Assembly (NCBI RefSeq): GCF_043641665.1
Contig: NC_092198.1
Coordinates: 9,933,001 to 9,997,000 of the forward strand
Origin: Enoplosus armatus
Lineage: Eukaryota > Chordata > Actinopteri > Centrarchiformes > Enoplosidae
Length of the DNA stretch: 64,000 nt
Direction of reading: 5' to 3'
The notes under the pieces were generated by a model. It was given only the letters and a program-made list of their open reading frames with translations, did not search any database and was not told the origin of the DNA. Below are positions 10,877 to 27,037 of the stretch, piece by piece. Made by a program: the position numbers and the translations under genes. How positions within the stretch are numbered: position 1 is the first letter of the stretch; each line of letters begins with the position of its first letter.

Positions 10877-13800
10877 CTGAACAGAGGCACAACGGGACAC
10901 ATGTCAGCTTGTACAGTATCAGCGCAAGTTTCATCGGTTGGAATTGATGCTAAAGCTGAACTTAATCAAACAAAGATGCAGAAAAAAACCTACCTGCTGT
11001 GGATCCTGTCTGTAAGCTGTGTGTCCTGTTCTGGGACTGAAGCTGTACTCATGTTGGATCTCCAGCATGTCCAGCAGCTCAATAAGTCCTTCATCCCTCA
11101 CTCGGCCACAACCTGGCATCTCTTGTCCCACTAACCCTCCCCTCTGGATCTTCTGAACTCCAGAAGAAGCACTTGAGACCCTGTAGTCCATTTTGGGCTC
11201 CACATGTTGGGTTGCAGGCTTCCTTGCTCTCTCCCCTTGAGCCAGTCCTCCATCTCTGTCTGCTCCACTGTTAGCCCTGGGTCTAATCTTTGGGCTCCCC
11301 GCCACCTGTGATCTCTTGTGGGACTGCTGGGGACTTGCATGGGATCCTTTAGAACTGCTGTAGCCTCCTCTGTGATCCTTATGGTTCTGTCTACCAGAGT
11401 CTGATACTAACCGCCATTCTTGGCCAGGCTCTATGTCTGCTGTCAGCACATCAGAATCTGCTTGGCATTTCTGGGTAGGCACGCGCATGGGCGCCCTGCT
11501 GGCGACTGCAGTGGCTCCAAGAGCTCTGCGCTGACAGCCAGGGGTGGGGCACTTAGGCTCCGGGGCCAGACCCTGATGGGTCACCACCCCTGATTCAGTG
11601 AGCATTTTGCCCTCGTTTTCCTGAAGCATAGCTCCAAACTTCCTGAGAACAGAGGGGCTGCTGCACTTCCTGTCTCCCAGGACGCCAGCACCGAAGGACT
11701 TTCTGTCCAGAGCAGGAGATTCAGCTGTTGTAATTGGGAGCTGTGAGCGTGGTTGTACAGTAGGAGCATCTCGTTGTCCAAGAGGTGGCTTGGCACCTGT
11801 GTTTTCTTTGTTGGGGGAACTCTCTCTGCGGGCGGAGCTCTTCATGTGAGACACTTGGTTCTTCCTGTTTTCAGTCTCCTCAAAGCTGCCCAAAAACCGC
11901 TCTTGGCCAAGCCTGGACGAAAAGGAAACAAACAAAAATAAGATCAACAGGTGTTTCCCTCAAATCAAATCATTCTACAAAATGTTCATGAATGTGGCTC
12001 CAGTGCAAACTTGCTAACCTTTCATTTCCAGAACTTCTTCTGGTCACATCCTGGTGTGCAGGGATGTCCGGGCTCACCTTGATTGTGTCACTGAAGCGCT
12101 GAGAGAGATGGGAAAAATATATTTAAAAAACATCCACATAAACCTCCACCCACTGTATTTACAAGCTTTAAATTAAAGTGTGCTACTTCAGGATCGCTGG
12201 CAAGGTTCTGTTTACTGTACCTTTACCAAAACTGAACCTCAGCTGACCCTTGATCATCACTCAATATAGCACTGCTAAAACTATTCTGATCTACTGTACT
12301 TTAATGGCATGTTGTCAGTGCACGTGGCTTTTCATGTGGACCAGGAAGCAGTTTAACGTCTTGGCTTTCTTCTTGACTGCTTTGTCAGGAGTTGGGAAAG
12401 ACCGCAGTGACAGTATGTGAAATTAACGCCTATCTGGTAACCTGTTTGTGTAAGCAGACTGGAAGGAACCAGCTAACAGTAATCAATATGTTCCTGACTG
12501 AACCCCAGCTTTGACTCATATCATGCCCACCTATCTGGTTTCCTCAGATGTGCAGATGCCAACAGAATGAGGCGTAAGGCAGGGAAATGACAAGACTTTA
12601 CTTACCACATGGCGAGCTCCATTGTTCTTCCGGCTCATTTGCTTCCCCTGTCCCAAATAATCCTGCAATAAGTCTCCGATCTCTGAAACGCCATTGGTGT
12701 TGCAGTAACTGTAGCCATTTTGATGACTCACAGGGTAGCCGTAGCCATTGGGGCTATAGTTACAGCCGTTACTATAGTGATGTGGCACAGTTATAGCTCC
12801 AGGGTGATTCTTGCTGTGATGGCCGGGCACAAAAAGACCATTGCCATGGCGCCCTAGGCCACACTCCAACTCAGCGCCATTTTTCTGGTTGTCAGTATTG
12901 ATATCGTTGGCTCCTCTGCGGGCCTGAACTTCATTGTACAACTGAAAAAGGAAAACAGAAGAAAACATTAACAACTTCCTGCTGATTTCCTGTTAATTGG
13001 GTGTTTTATTTAAATATTTATCAACACATTATTCCACTTTTCACAAGCATCTGCTTCCCATTGCAACCTTTAATAATTCCTTTAGTATCCACTTTCAGAC
13101 TGTGTGTGTGTCCGTGTGTCCAGCATGTCTGTCAGTACATCACAGTTTAATTAGCTTGTTAACATATGTCTGTATCATTGCGCCAACAAGGCCATGAGGT
13201 TGAGTCAGTCGGTGTGCTGCCAGCAGTTTATTACGGTGCACAGACACACTCACACTTGCTACATAGCGCACACACACGTTACGCCAATTAACACACACTC
13301 TAGGGATTTCTGAAGCACTTCATAACCTGGAAACAGAACTATTAACAAGTTCACACACTCCAGCTCCACCAAACTCTTAAATATGTCGTAGTGATTCTAT
13401 GCTGAATTTCTTTAACTTTCTTGAACCTGAATAACTTGTGTTCATAACCATGAACACGAGCTACTTTAATTCAACCTCTATATTTCTATGTCAGTAGGTG
13501 TAGTACTGTACAGTAGAGATCAATAAGAGGAGAAAGGAAAAAGGTTGATTACAAATCCCATTTTCACACATTAGAAGTCAAATTTCCATTCACTGATCTA
13601 ACTGTCCATTGACCCAGCTACTGTATTTAATGTGCCATCATTCCAATACAATGTGTGTTTTCAGATACTTCAGGGCAAAGGACAGCTTGAGATCATATTC
13701 ATGGGAATTAACTTTGTCCACTCTCTATTATACGAAATCTTACCTCTTCGATTTTTCTCTGGATGTCCTGCAGCTGGTCCTCCCACTCCTGCATCTCCGA

Positions 13801-13887
13801 GTCGAAGTTGTCCATCAGCTCCGGCCTCTCTTGCCCCCAGCCCCGGCCACTGTGCTCCAGCCCACGCTCCAGATCAATGGCTGCCAT
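10622..13887 (-). CDS. kiaa0408: KIAA0408 homologue, five coding exons, 577 aa
   Basis: Minus-strand gene; coding exons in order are 13744-13887, 12606-12941, 12019-12098, 10994-11912 and 10622-10876. Frame and GT-AG sites agree at every junction. Two conserved regions identify it. Residues 20-48 hold a short coiled coil of the type ERPELMDNFDSEMQEWEDQ. Residues 507-525 hold the basic block FSRPARPANQRPPSRWASR, nearly as in human KIAA0408. A LELLDMLEIQ-like helix at 462-475 also fits. The middle (160-460) is low-complexity, Ser/Arg/Gly-rich and poorly conserved. After the basic block come PPSP-type repeats (about 540-560), possible proline-directed kinase sites. The protein is shorter than my memory of human (about 694 aa). 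Molecular function is unknown to me. By resemblance to the C-terminal halves of SOGA/MTCL proteins it may bind microtubules; that is inference. Gene identity is firm, exact ends less so. It lies downstream of soga3 on the same strand. Confidence 0.9.
10994..11912 (-). CDS. kiaa0408: KIAA0408 coding exon 4 (large)
   Basis: 919 bp, entered in phase 2 (AG|G gives Arg) and left in phase 0 at CAG|GTAGG. It encodes a disordered Ser/Lys/Arg-rich region, the motif SVLRKFGAMLQENEGK in its first third, and the conserved amphipathic helix just before the donor. Confidence 0.9.
12019..12098 (-). CDS. kiaa0408: KIAA0408 coding exon 3
   Basis: 80 bp between CTCTCTCAG and a GAAAG|GTTAGC donor. It reads RFSDTIKVSPDIPAHQ in phase 0 and leaves two bases that complete the Arg codon of the next exon. 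An internal AAG|GTGAGC could act as an alternative donor, but the frame favours the full exon. Confidence 0.85.
12606..12941 (-). CDS. kiaa0408: KIAA0408 coding exon 2
   Basis: 336 bp, phase 0 at both ends, between CCTTTTTCAG and GTG|GTAAGT. It begins LYNEVQARRG and is rich in Asn, Gly, Tyr and His, with NGY-type repeats. Its phase-0 acceptor is the one that could join soga3 in frame. Confidence 0.88.
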
Positions 13888-14001
13888 GACGCAGGCCGCT
13901 CAATACCCAGAGGCCTCTTTAAATGGCAATTTCCCCTTTCTCCTGTTTCACTTTCCTGTCAGAGGTCACCGCAGGGTTGAAGGATCGATGGCCTGGAAAC
14001 A
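13744..14001 (-). CDS. kiaa0408: KIAA0408 first coding exon with 5' UTR
   Basis: The exon runs from acceptor TTTACAG (just above 14001) to donor GAAGAG|GTAAGA at 13744. Translation starts at the ATG at 13887. That choice is forced, because an in-frame TGA lies 12 bases upstream, and it matches the human start region. The 48 residues encode the acidic coiled coil. Bases 13888-14001 are leader and contain the end of a short upstream open frame. Confidence 0.88.
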
Positions 14002-14443
14002 CTGTAAAGACAAACACGTTGGAAAAAAGAGGATTGGCATACTTAACAGGTACAAAACAAATCCTGCTTTCAGCTTCTTTACTCTGTGTTTCTGTGTCAT
14101 TTAGCCACAAATCTGGTTCTGAAATCAAACTTTTTAAACGTTTTAGACTTGTTTACAATGCTGGTCAATCTCTATTGCTTAAATTACTTGTTTTATTGGA
14201 CACTATCTGCCCTCACAGAGGTCAAACATTTACCTCCCTCTCCTTTCACATTCTTGTCTAAAATTTACATGTAAGCCTACCTATGCAGCCCATGTGGGCG
14301 AGAGTGTTGCATGACAGCACTGCAAGTGTTTAGACTCTTGGTCACTCTGACCTCCAGCCTGCCCGCCTGTGCGCCTCATGACACGGGAAGAAAAACTGAA
14401 CTTAAACTCAGTGGTTCAACATCAAAAAGTCTTTTTCAAAATG

Positions 14444-14532
14444 CTCCCATTGGGACACAACATCTCCATGCCATTAATAAATGTTGACCAGGCATTTATT
14501 AATGGCATGGGGATGTTGTGTCCCAATGGGAG
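14444..14532. repeat. Near-perfect 40-bp hairpin in KIAA0408 leader intron
   Basis: Arms 14444-14483 and 14493-14532 match as reverse complements at 39 of 40 positions, with a 9-base loop (TTGACCAGG). The only mismatch is in the CATCTCCATG / CATGGGGATG region. No target-site duplication or longer element is visible around it. Confidence 0.95.
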
Positions 14533-15011
14533 TACTAACTGCCTAAATATTGCTGCAGCTCCTATCAAGAAAACTAAGTCATCCTGGGTTTGTTGTTGTT
14601 GTTGCTATCATCGAATATGACAAGTATCCTGGCCAAAAGTGTCTGAATGTACCAGCCACTTCCCTCCCACCTGTGATGTAAGAGTAGAGATATTAATAAT
14701 CTTGTAACTATGCATAGTAAACCGGCTGCATGGCCTGTGCACATGGGAGGAGGGGCAGCTGGAGTGAATGTATGTCAGAGACAAAGAAAATCTAAAAACA
14801 GAACAAATAATTATTATGATTAAAAATAAAATTAAGGAAAATAAAATAACATTGGAAAAAAAAAAGGCTAAACAGTGGAGCAACTTTCAGGTTTTGCCAT
14901 TCATGCAGACTAGCCTATATTTTAATAATATTCTAAGCATATCTTCCTAAATGGCACTGAAGTATAATGACAGCTGCCAAATACGCCTCAATAATAAACA
15001 GCTGTCCTTAC

Positions 15012-15150
15012 CTTGCTCAACATGTAAGTGTGCTCTAGTTCCTGCGCGCTGTGCGCTCCGGCCAACTCGTCGCCAAACTGTCAAGTGCCCTCTCTCCTGT
15101 GCTTCCCCTCCGCTTTTCCTCCTCTGTGTTACGTAAAACCCCGCGGACTG
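15012..15150 (-). other. Probable KIAA0408 non-coding leader exon and core promoter
   Basis: The 3' edge is a strong donor, GAGCAAG|GTAAGG, at 15012. The 5' edge is approximate. Toward 15150 the DNA is GC-rich with several CpGs, and a TTTAAAT box lies at about 15155-15161 on the minus strand. A CCAAT motif is at 15436-15440. This suggests KIAA0408 is transcribed from its own promoter as well as possibly from soga3. Confidence 0.5.
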
Positions 15151-16172
15151 GATTTAAAGGGCCCCCTTCGTCTAGTCACGCCTCGGTGTTGCAGTTAAGT
15201 CCGGAGCATTGAGCTAAAGGGTAAACAACTTGTGTTCCAGCCGGGGCACCCAGCCTTTATACCGCCCTCAAGTGTTTACGTGGAGCTGCGGTCAAATATC
15301 ATAATGTCAAATTTATTCCAGCATTTGAAGTCTCGATGGGACAACTGTCGTCACCAGCATCCCGGCTATAATTACTGGGGCTCACGGAGAGAGGGAAAGT
15401 GTTTACATAGCTATTTCAGCTGCTGCGATCTCTCGGCCAATGGGCTTCTCTGTTGCTACTCTGCTTTCGGATGCTTGGGCAGATTTTGTCTTGTGACCAT
15501 GCCCCCACTGCAAATCATTTTGCCAAGAGATGCCAAATGGGCGTGGGTGACACAGTGAGTAATAGTATGTGTCACAGTCAGTAATATCTTTATTGGGGAT
15601 AGTCACGAAAAGGAAACAGCAAGGTGGATCCTGGCATGCCTGGCATGTTTGGCAACATGTCAGTCATATTTTTTTTAATTCTTACACTTTCAGTGTTATC
15701 AAACGTCACATGGTTTTAGCATTTTTAATGTTTTACAATATTTTCTAGCATATTTTGTAAAATGTTAACCAAACGGCACAGGCTTCAGATACTACACTAC
15801 TACTATGTTTCAAATTGTGCAAAAAGAGCAAAATGTGTGAAATCTCATGCAATGTCCTGCAGTAACCTGAACCTGTGACTGTGTTCTTGACTCATCCTGC
15901 TGCAGTGACGTCTGAAGGCAGTTGCTACTGTTCATCTGCCACACCATCAATTACTAATGCCTGCCTCTAATCAGGGGTCCTGTTGGGAATTTTGCCCCCC
16001 TCCCTTCGGACAAGATCTGACATTTGGCACTCAATGTGATCATCAGAATTCCTTCCAGTTTGAAGCCCCGGGATCATCACCATTATTCCTCCACCTGTTG
16101 TGTTCCCTAATAAATTACAAACCCTTCAGGAGTTAAGGAGAGGGATAAAAACAAACTTTATCCTTACTTTAC

Positions 16173-16212
16173 CTTGAGGCAACAGCAGCAGGATGGTACA
16201 GCAAGTGTCGTT
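16173..16212 (-). other. Candidate 40-bp linking exon
   Basis: On the minus strand a GTTTTTCAG acceptor and a CTCAAG|GTAAAG donor bracket exactly 40 bases. It lies between soga3 and the KIAA0408 leader exon. It is open in phase 0 (NDTCCTILLLLPQ) but leaves phase 1, so it changes the downstream frame. It could be a leader or read-through exon, or a chance pair of sites. Confidence 0.3.
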
Positions 16213-16487
16213 CTGAAAAACAAAGAAGGGGTGACAGCAGTCAAAACATGTTACAAGACAAAATATATTTAGTAACAAGGTTAAACCAGAACATAAAGCA
16301 GCATGGAAATGTGATTTAGGTTTCCTCCCTTACAGTCTTGTGACCTTAAAGCTCAATGTAAGCAATGCTAAACCCTATATGACCTTCATTTATGAAACCT
16401 CTTCCATCTACAGTATATCTGTCTATTAATGTGTAACCTCATAATCTCAACTTAAAGGTCCACTTACTAACTTTTCAGGACTTTCAG

Positions 16488-16665
16488 CATTTGGGAAATA
16501 CGTTTATTCCCTTTCTTGCCAAGACTTAGACGAGAAGATCGATACCACTCTCAAGTACGCTAAATATGAAGCTATGTTAGCAGTTAGCTACCTACATAAC
16601 AGTGGTATCAATCTGGTCGTCTAACTCTCAGCAAATAACTGTATTTCCCAAAATGTCAAAATATT
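16488..16665. repeat. Palindromic MITE (GGGAAATACG family)
   Basis: The left arm starts CATTTGGGAAATACG and continues through GAGAAGATCGATACCACTCT. The right arm returns through AGTGGTATCAATCTGGTCGT to TATTTCCCAAAATG. The two arms are diverged reverse complements of one another. Same family as 45235-45580 and 59778-60065. Confidence 0.7.
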
Positions 16666-17206
16666 CCTTTGGGACTAGTCTGACTCACCGGATGTAGGTT
16701 GTTGGGATAAGTCTGGCATTCTCCTCCCCTTCCACTATCTGCGTGTTACAGTTTTGCAAGGGCACCGTCGCTACATCATGGGCTTAGACCCGCCCAAGAC
16801 GATTGTGAATGGTTTAAAGAAATCCAAACAAGCCAGAGTGTCCTATAAGTGCTCCAAGGATCCTAGAGTTTAAATTATTTTTTTTACTGTTCCCAAGGTG
16901 AAGAACGAACTTCTATAATCAAAACGATCTATTATTGGTTCAAACAAACATACATCCTGAAAGTACCAATATTTCCAAACACAGAGGCCATATTATGTGA
17001 CCAGGGTCTCTTTGTTGATTGCTGTCATGCAACAATCTTGTCCTTACTAAAACAGGGCTTTGAGGTCTTGACTGACAGTTTTAAACACTGGTCAATTAGT
17101 ATATTTGTTTAAATGTACTGTGGGAATCAACCCAAATACTGACACAATTTCTAACAGAACTGTCTCTACACTGACTGCTTGGGTTGCTGTCCACATTGTA
17201 ACTTAC

Positions 17207-17326
17207 CTTCTTGGGGGATGGATGTGGACAGTGATGTGTTGTGGATAACATGGAGTCCAGTGTTGAATCTAGCCAATCTTTGTTGAATGTGACTGCAGCC
17301 TTGGCAAGTGCTGAGCTTTTCCTGTG
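17207..17326 (-). other. Candidate alternative soga3 exon, 40 codons, phase 0
   Basis: It ends at an excellent donor, AAG|GTAAGT (17207). The acceptor AACCAAAAG at 17327 is weaker but follows a long pyrimidine tract. Exactly 120 bp and open in the soga3 frame, it reads AAVTFNKDWLDSTLDSML in its centre, which looks like real protein. Using it would skip the hydrophobic tail exon and its stop codon. It overlaps the 3' UTR of the tail exon. Transcript evidence is needed; it could be only a 3' UTR intron donor. Confidence 0.4.
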
Positions 17327-17422
17327 CTTTTGGTTACGTTGGCAACAAATGATGCGGGGAGGAAAGAAAATCAAAAGAGCAAAAACAAACAAAGGGATGA
17401 TGTGTATTAAGGGAGGCATACA

Positions 17423-23068
<5,646 letters not shown>

Positions 23069-23455
23069 TTTCTGCTCTACTAAAATAAACTCCAAACAGA
23101 GGCTTTCATTTCTAATTGTTTATCGTGAGTGCTAATGGAAGCAGCTGTCCAGGAGGTCTAAACTTATTTAATCACAAAGCTGAGGCCCGGTTTGAACTAT
23201 CTCGGAACACTCAAACAACTAGAAAGTTTCAGAGGAAGCTGCTTCCTGTGGGTGAGCCACTAGATGCCGCTTTTCTCCACCTGCCCTCATCTCTTCACCC
23301 TAACCCACAGCCTAACTTTACAAGAGACGCGCGGGCCTGCTTGTTTTGTCCATTAAAGATGGACCGACAGCCACTGGCCGACATATTTATGAAAAAAAAA
23401 AAGTCCAAACAAATGCATTTTCACAGAGAGCGCCACATAATGCGTGAGTTCTTAC

Positions 23456-23540
23456 CGCAGAGCATTATGGAGAGTCGCTGACACAGGGCACCACCAGGCA
23501 CTGCAGGGGCACTGGCCATATGACGTGGGGGTGTACGTCA
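23456..23540 (-). promoter_or_regulatory. Soga3 leader exon and promoter region
   Basis: A strong donor CTGCG|GTAAGA at 23456 marks a non-coding first exon whose 5' end I cannot place exactly. Just upstream are two CREB-type half-sites, TGACG at 23521 and CGTCA at 23536. CpG-rich DNA extends from about 22380 to 23530. Confidence 0.55.
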
Positions 23541-23989
23541 AACCAGGAAGCGGACACCCCCCACCCCTTACTTTCTCTATCCCTCAAATTCAGTTTTATT
23601 GGCAGAATAATGACCAGAATACTATAACCTTGGTTGGTTACAGAAGCTTCCTAAACTTACGTTTACACTGCAGGAATACTCACTACAGTACTCTATCAAT
23701 GATTAAGTATTTACTGTATACAGAAAATTAAAGACAGTTAAAGTTAAATTATGTGTGGTAACTTTAGATTAGGTCATAGTATAGAGTATAATGTACAGTA
23801 TAGTGTCCTCTGCAGCTCTGCAGGTGGCTTCACAAGTAATGTCTACCATAAACCACATGGTAATTCATGTTTTTACAGTAATACTGTTGTTTTTTGCTTT
23901 ACAATACTGCAGTTCTGGCATGTACATATGTCTCACCCACATTTGCCAGGAATCACAATATGTGGCCCCTCATACACAGATGTAATGTC

Positions 23990-24021
<32 letters not shown>

Positions 24022-25640
24022 TCAAGCCCAGCAGAGGGTGCTCTCCACACACAAAACCGAGTCAGGCCCCGAAGGCAATCTGCTCCACGCAGACGGAGAG
24101 CCAATAAAACGCTGACTGTTTCCACTCTGTTAGGTTAGAATGAGCTCCTTAGTCATATAATTGCTAATGAGATGAGTGAGTGACGGGTCAGGTTTGTAGA
24201 GATTTAACCCCTGCAAACTGACCCTTCACCGTCCAACAGGCTCTCAGAGGGTCAGTCAGCTAAAGAAATGATAGGCCTGTATATTTGCAGCACATTATCA
24301 AACGCAGGGAAAGAGTAACGTGTTCGGAAACCAGCAATTTTCTTTATAGTTTTCCTTTTTTTGCACTTAAAATCCTACATCAAAGTACTTACAGTAGGCC
24401 TATACTGGTTAATCTGGCACACATTGTATATAGTATGTGTGCTCATACAAGTATGTGTATGCATGTTCCTGCAGCAGCAGGGATGCAGGTTAAAGTGACC
24501 TGCACTAAATGCCTTTGATGGAAAAGCCTTGGTCCTTCAGCAATCCTCTTAGTCCCTGGCTTAGATCCCTCTGTGTCCCCATGGAGGACAAGTCCTCTCA
24601 CTCATCCCATCCAGTCTATCATCATTCACATCTACACCCTTAGACCTACTTCCACCTCCTCTTATGCCATGGGTGCAAAGCGACAGGTGGTGGTGCACCA
24701 GGATAAGATGGAAGACTGCAAAGTAGTGAATGCACAGCAGGTTGGAGGGAGGAGGATGTGGAAAAGTGGCTAAGATTGAGAAAACCTGAAGCATCAGGAA
24801 TAACAGAATGGCCGTGATCCGAGGCTTTTGGACAACAGGAAAAAGATAGTGGATGAATAATTTAATAGATGCCATTAGTGACTCCACAGTGTGGTGAAAG
24901 AGCAACAGGATATAGTGTTTATTTGTCAGGCAAATGCAGAAATGGATGGCAAGTGTGAGAACAAATATGTGGAGGAGAGTCCTGAAATAAACCAGGATAT
25001 TAAATTCACAGCAAAGATGTTGTTTGTTTCTTGTAAAAATGTTTTGTATTTTGCTCATATTTAGGGCCAGAACATGAAGGCCTTCTTGTTCTGCATATGC
25101 AGTCACATTGAAGTAGAAGTATTGTACAGTCAATCTTACAATAAAGCAACTCTATAAAAGCCAAATGTTAACTAACCATACACTTTGAGAGTTACAGTAG
25201 CAACCTGATGGCAGATTAGCAAAGGCTTCTCTTCCAGTGACCTGCTTTCCTGGGTAACTCGCGGAGTGACGTGGAAATAAGCTCTTTTGTAGCTAAAGCC
25301 AATTTACCCCCAAAGATTAGGGCAGATCTGTCTGGACAGGCCAAAGACGCAGCCTACCTCCACCTCTCACACACACTTTTAAGAGCCCTTTCCATGCTGC
25401 ACATCCCAGGATGGAAGAGGGAGAGACGAAGGAAGCAGAGGAATGAGGAGAGAGAGGGAACTGAAAGATGGGAGATGGGGGATGGGGAAGGCTTTGGCTC
25501 CAGATTATGTTCCTAACGTCTTGATCCGATATGTTGAGTGCAACGTTGCTTTAGCAGTAAAAGCAGCTGATTTACAATTGATTTTGCAAATGCGTAGCTT
25601 GTGCACACACCAAAACAGACACAAAGACACACAAACATAA
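23541..25640. other. Intergenic DNA between soga3 and elovl4b
   Basis: 2.1 kb between the soga3 promoter and the elovl4b poly(A) site. It holds a TAA microsatellite (23991-24021). No gene recognised; one long minus-strand open frame (24561-25133) is treated as chance. Confidence 0.6.
23991..24021. repeat. TAA microsatellite
   Basis: About ten perfect TAA units in the soga3-elovl4b intergenic gap. Confidence 0.9.
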
Positions 25641-25644
25641 ACTA

Positions 25645-26755
25645 TGGGGTGCTGACATTGTCTTTATTTCAGTTACATGTGCAGCCAGAAGCTGTGTCGC
25701 TTTCATCTTCGATGAGACAATGAAATAACCATTTTTCTTTAAAAAAAAAGCTCTTGTCAGGAGGAGTTTCCCTTCAGTCCTACATGGCAGTGAGACAATA
25801 CCGAGCTGAACTTCTGATCTCTTATTCTTGCAACTCAGCTACATCGCACAGCAACAAGAAATAAATCATTAGGACCCACAAAAAATATTATAACAAAGAT
25901 ACCCACAAATTTGCATAAATACTAAAAGAAACTACAGCCCCCAAACCCCCCCAAACTGTTAAACCAGGTTTTTAATTCACAATGACGACAAAGAAAATAG
26001 CATGTCATTCTGTAAATGCAGCACAGTTACATCAGTTTGAGACAGCAGAGAAATATAAAGTCCATGACACATTGAACTGGTAGATGTGTAGGTGAATGAA
26101 AAGAAATTAAATATAGTAAATGGCAGTTGTGAGAACGTCGTATTGTGATTTTTTGTTTGCTATTACGCTATAAGTATTCGTAAACAAAAATCCCCCCCGA
26201 ACCAAGAAAAAACACCTTTGGTATAAACTTCTGCATGTTCTTTTGTTGGTAATAGTTAAATTGATTAAAACTCTTTTAGAGCACTAGAAAATAAATTAGC
26301 ACATTAAAGACTATTTACGCTTTCGGTTAAAACAATACTGGAATCCAGAGTACAAAAGTTGGAGGTGAACTTTGGTTGATAAGTTAGTGGATGCTGAGCA
26401 GTTTGTAGGTCCTTTTTGATATTTTGGTCCTATTACGGTCCAAAACACAGTTGGACAGAAGAGCAGGGAGCCTACAAGATCAGCATTTTGTTTTTCTTGA
26501 TATAAAAAAAAAAAAAAACTGTTATGGAGACACCCCTCTCTTCCTCTCAAATCCAGAAACCCTTACAGACACACCACAAACACACACTGCTACCCTCCCA
26601 CCTTTCCAAGTTGGTCACAAATCACATCCTTCTACATTATTTGCAGGGAGGATGAAGCCGGTCTGGTTTGAACTTCCCTCCCATCCCCTCCTTCTCTGGC
26701 CCTTAAAACAACTGTCCTCTTTCTGTTAATCGCCAAAGCGAGCCCTCTTCCTCCT
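25645..26755 (-). other. elovl4b 3' UTR
   Basis: About 1.1 kb from the stop codon to the predicted cleavage site. A/T-rich, with homopolymer tracts (A/T runs near 26503-26518 and 25741-25749). No open frame of interest. Confidence 0.7.
25663..25668 (-). terminator. elovl4b poly(A) signal
   Basis: AATAAA on the minus strand. It is followed 20-50 bases downstream by a strong GU-rich tract (TTTGTGTGTC...GGTGTGTG), the expected layout of a cleavage/polyadenylation site. Confidence 0.75.
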
Positions 26756-27037
26756 TTACTCCCTTTTCGCTCTTCCTTTCCTCTGCCTCTTCCCGTTATC
26801 CTCCACTTCCTCCACTTTGCTGTGGCCGTTAGTTACAGCAGAGGTGCCGTTTGCGACGGGCTTGCCTCCCTTCTGTGTGGATGAAGGTTTGCGTCGGTAT
26901 GCATGGTAATAGAAGTTGGCGAAGAGGATGATGAAGGTGACAGCGTAGCCAATCAGAGCCCACTGCATCCATGCGGGGAACGGACAGCCTGTGTAGAGGG
27001 AGTGGCCAGCATGGCCGATGGTCACGTGGAACTGGAT
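26756..27037 (-). CDS. elovl4b: elovl4b coding exon 6 (last)
   Basis: Acceptor TCCGACAG|ATCCAG. It encodes [20 protein letters not shown], the last membrane helix, and a hydrophilic tail ending RAKRE then TAA at 26756-26758. Confidence 0.97.
   Translation of the reverse strand: MQFHVTIGHAGHSLYTGCPFPAWMQWALIGYAVTFIILFANFYYHAYRRKPSSTQKGGKPVANGTSAVTNGHSKVEEVEDNGKRQRKGRAKRE

Noticed and set aside
10659..11134. Plus-strand open frames over the KIAA0408 exons
   Set aside because: Shadows of the GC-rich minus-strand coding exons; the conserved protein is on the other strand.
24561..25133. 190-codon minus-strand open frame
   Set aside because: Low-complexity, Leu/Phe/His-rich, no family resemblance and no splice context; it sits in A/T-rich intergenic DNA.
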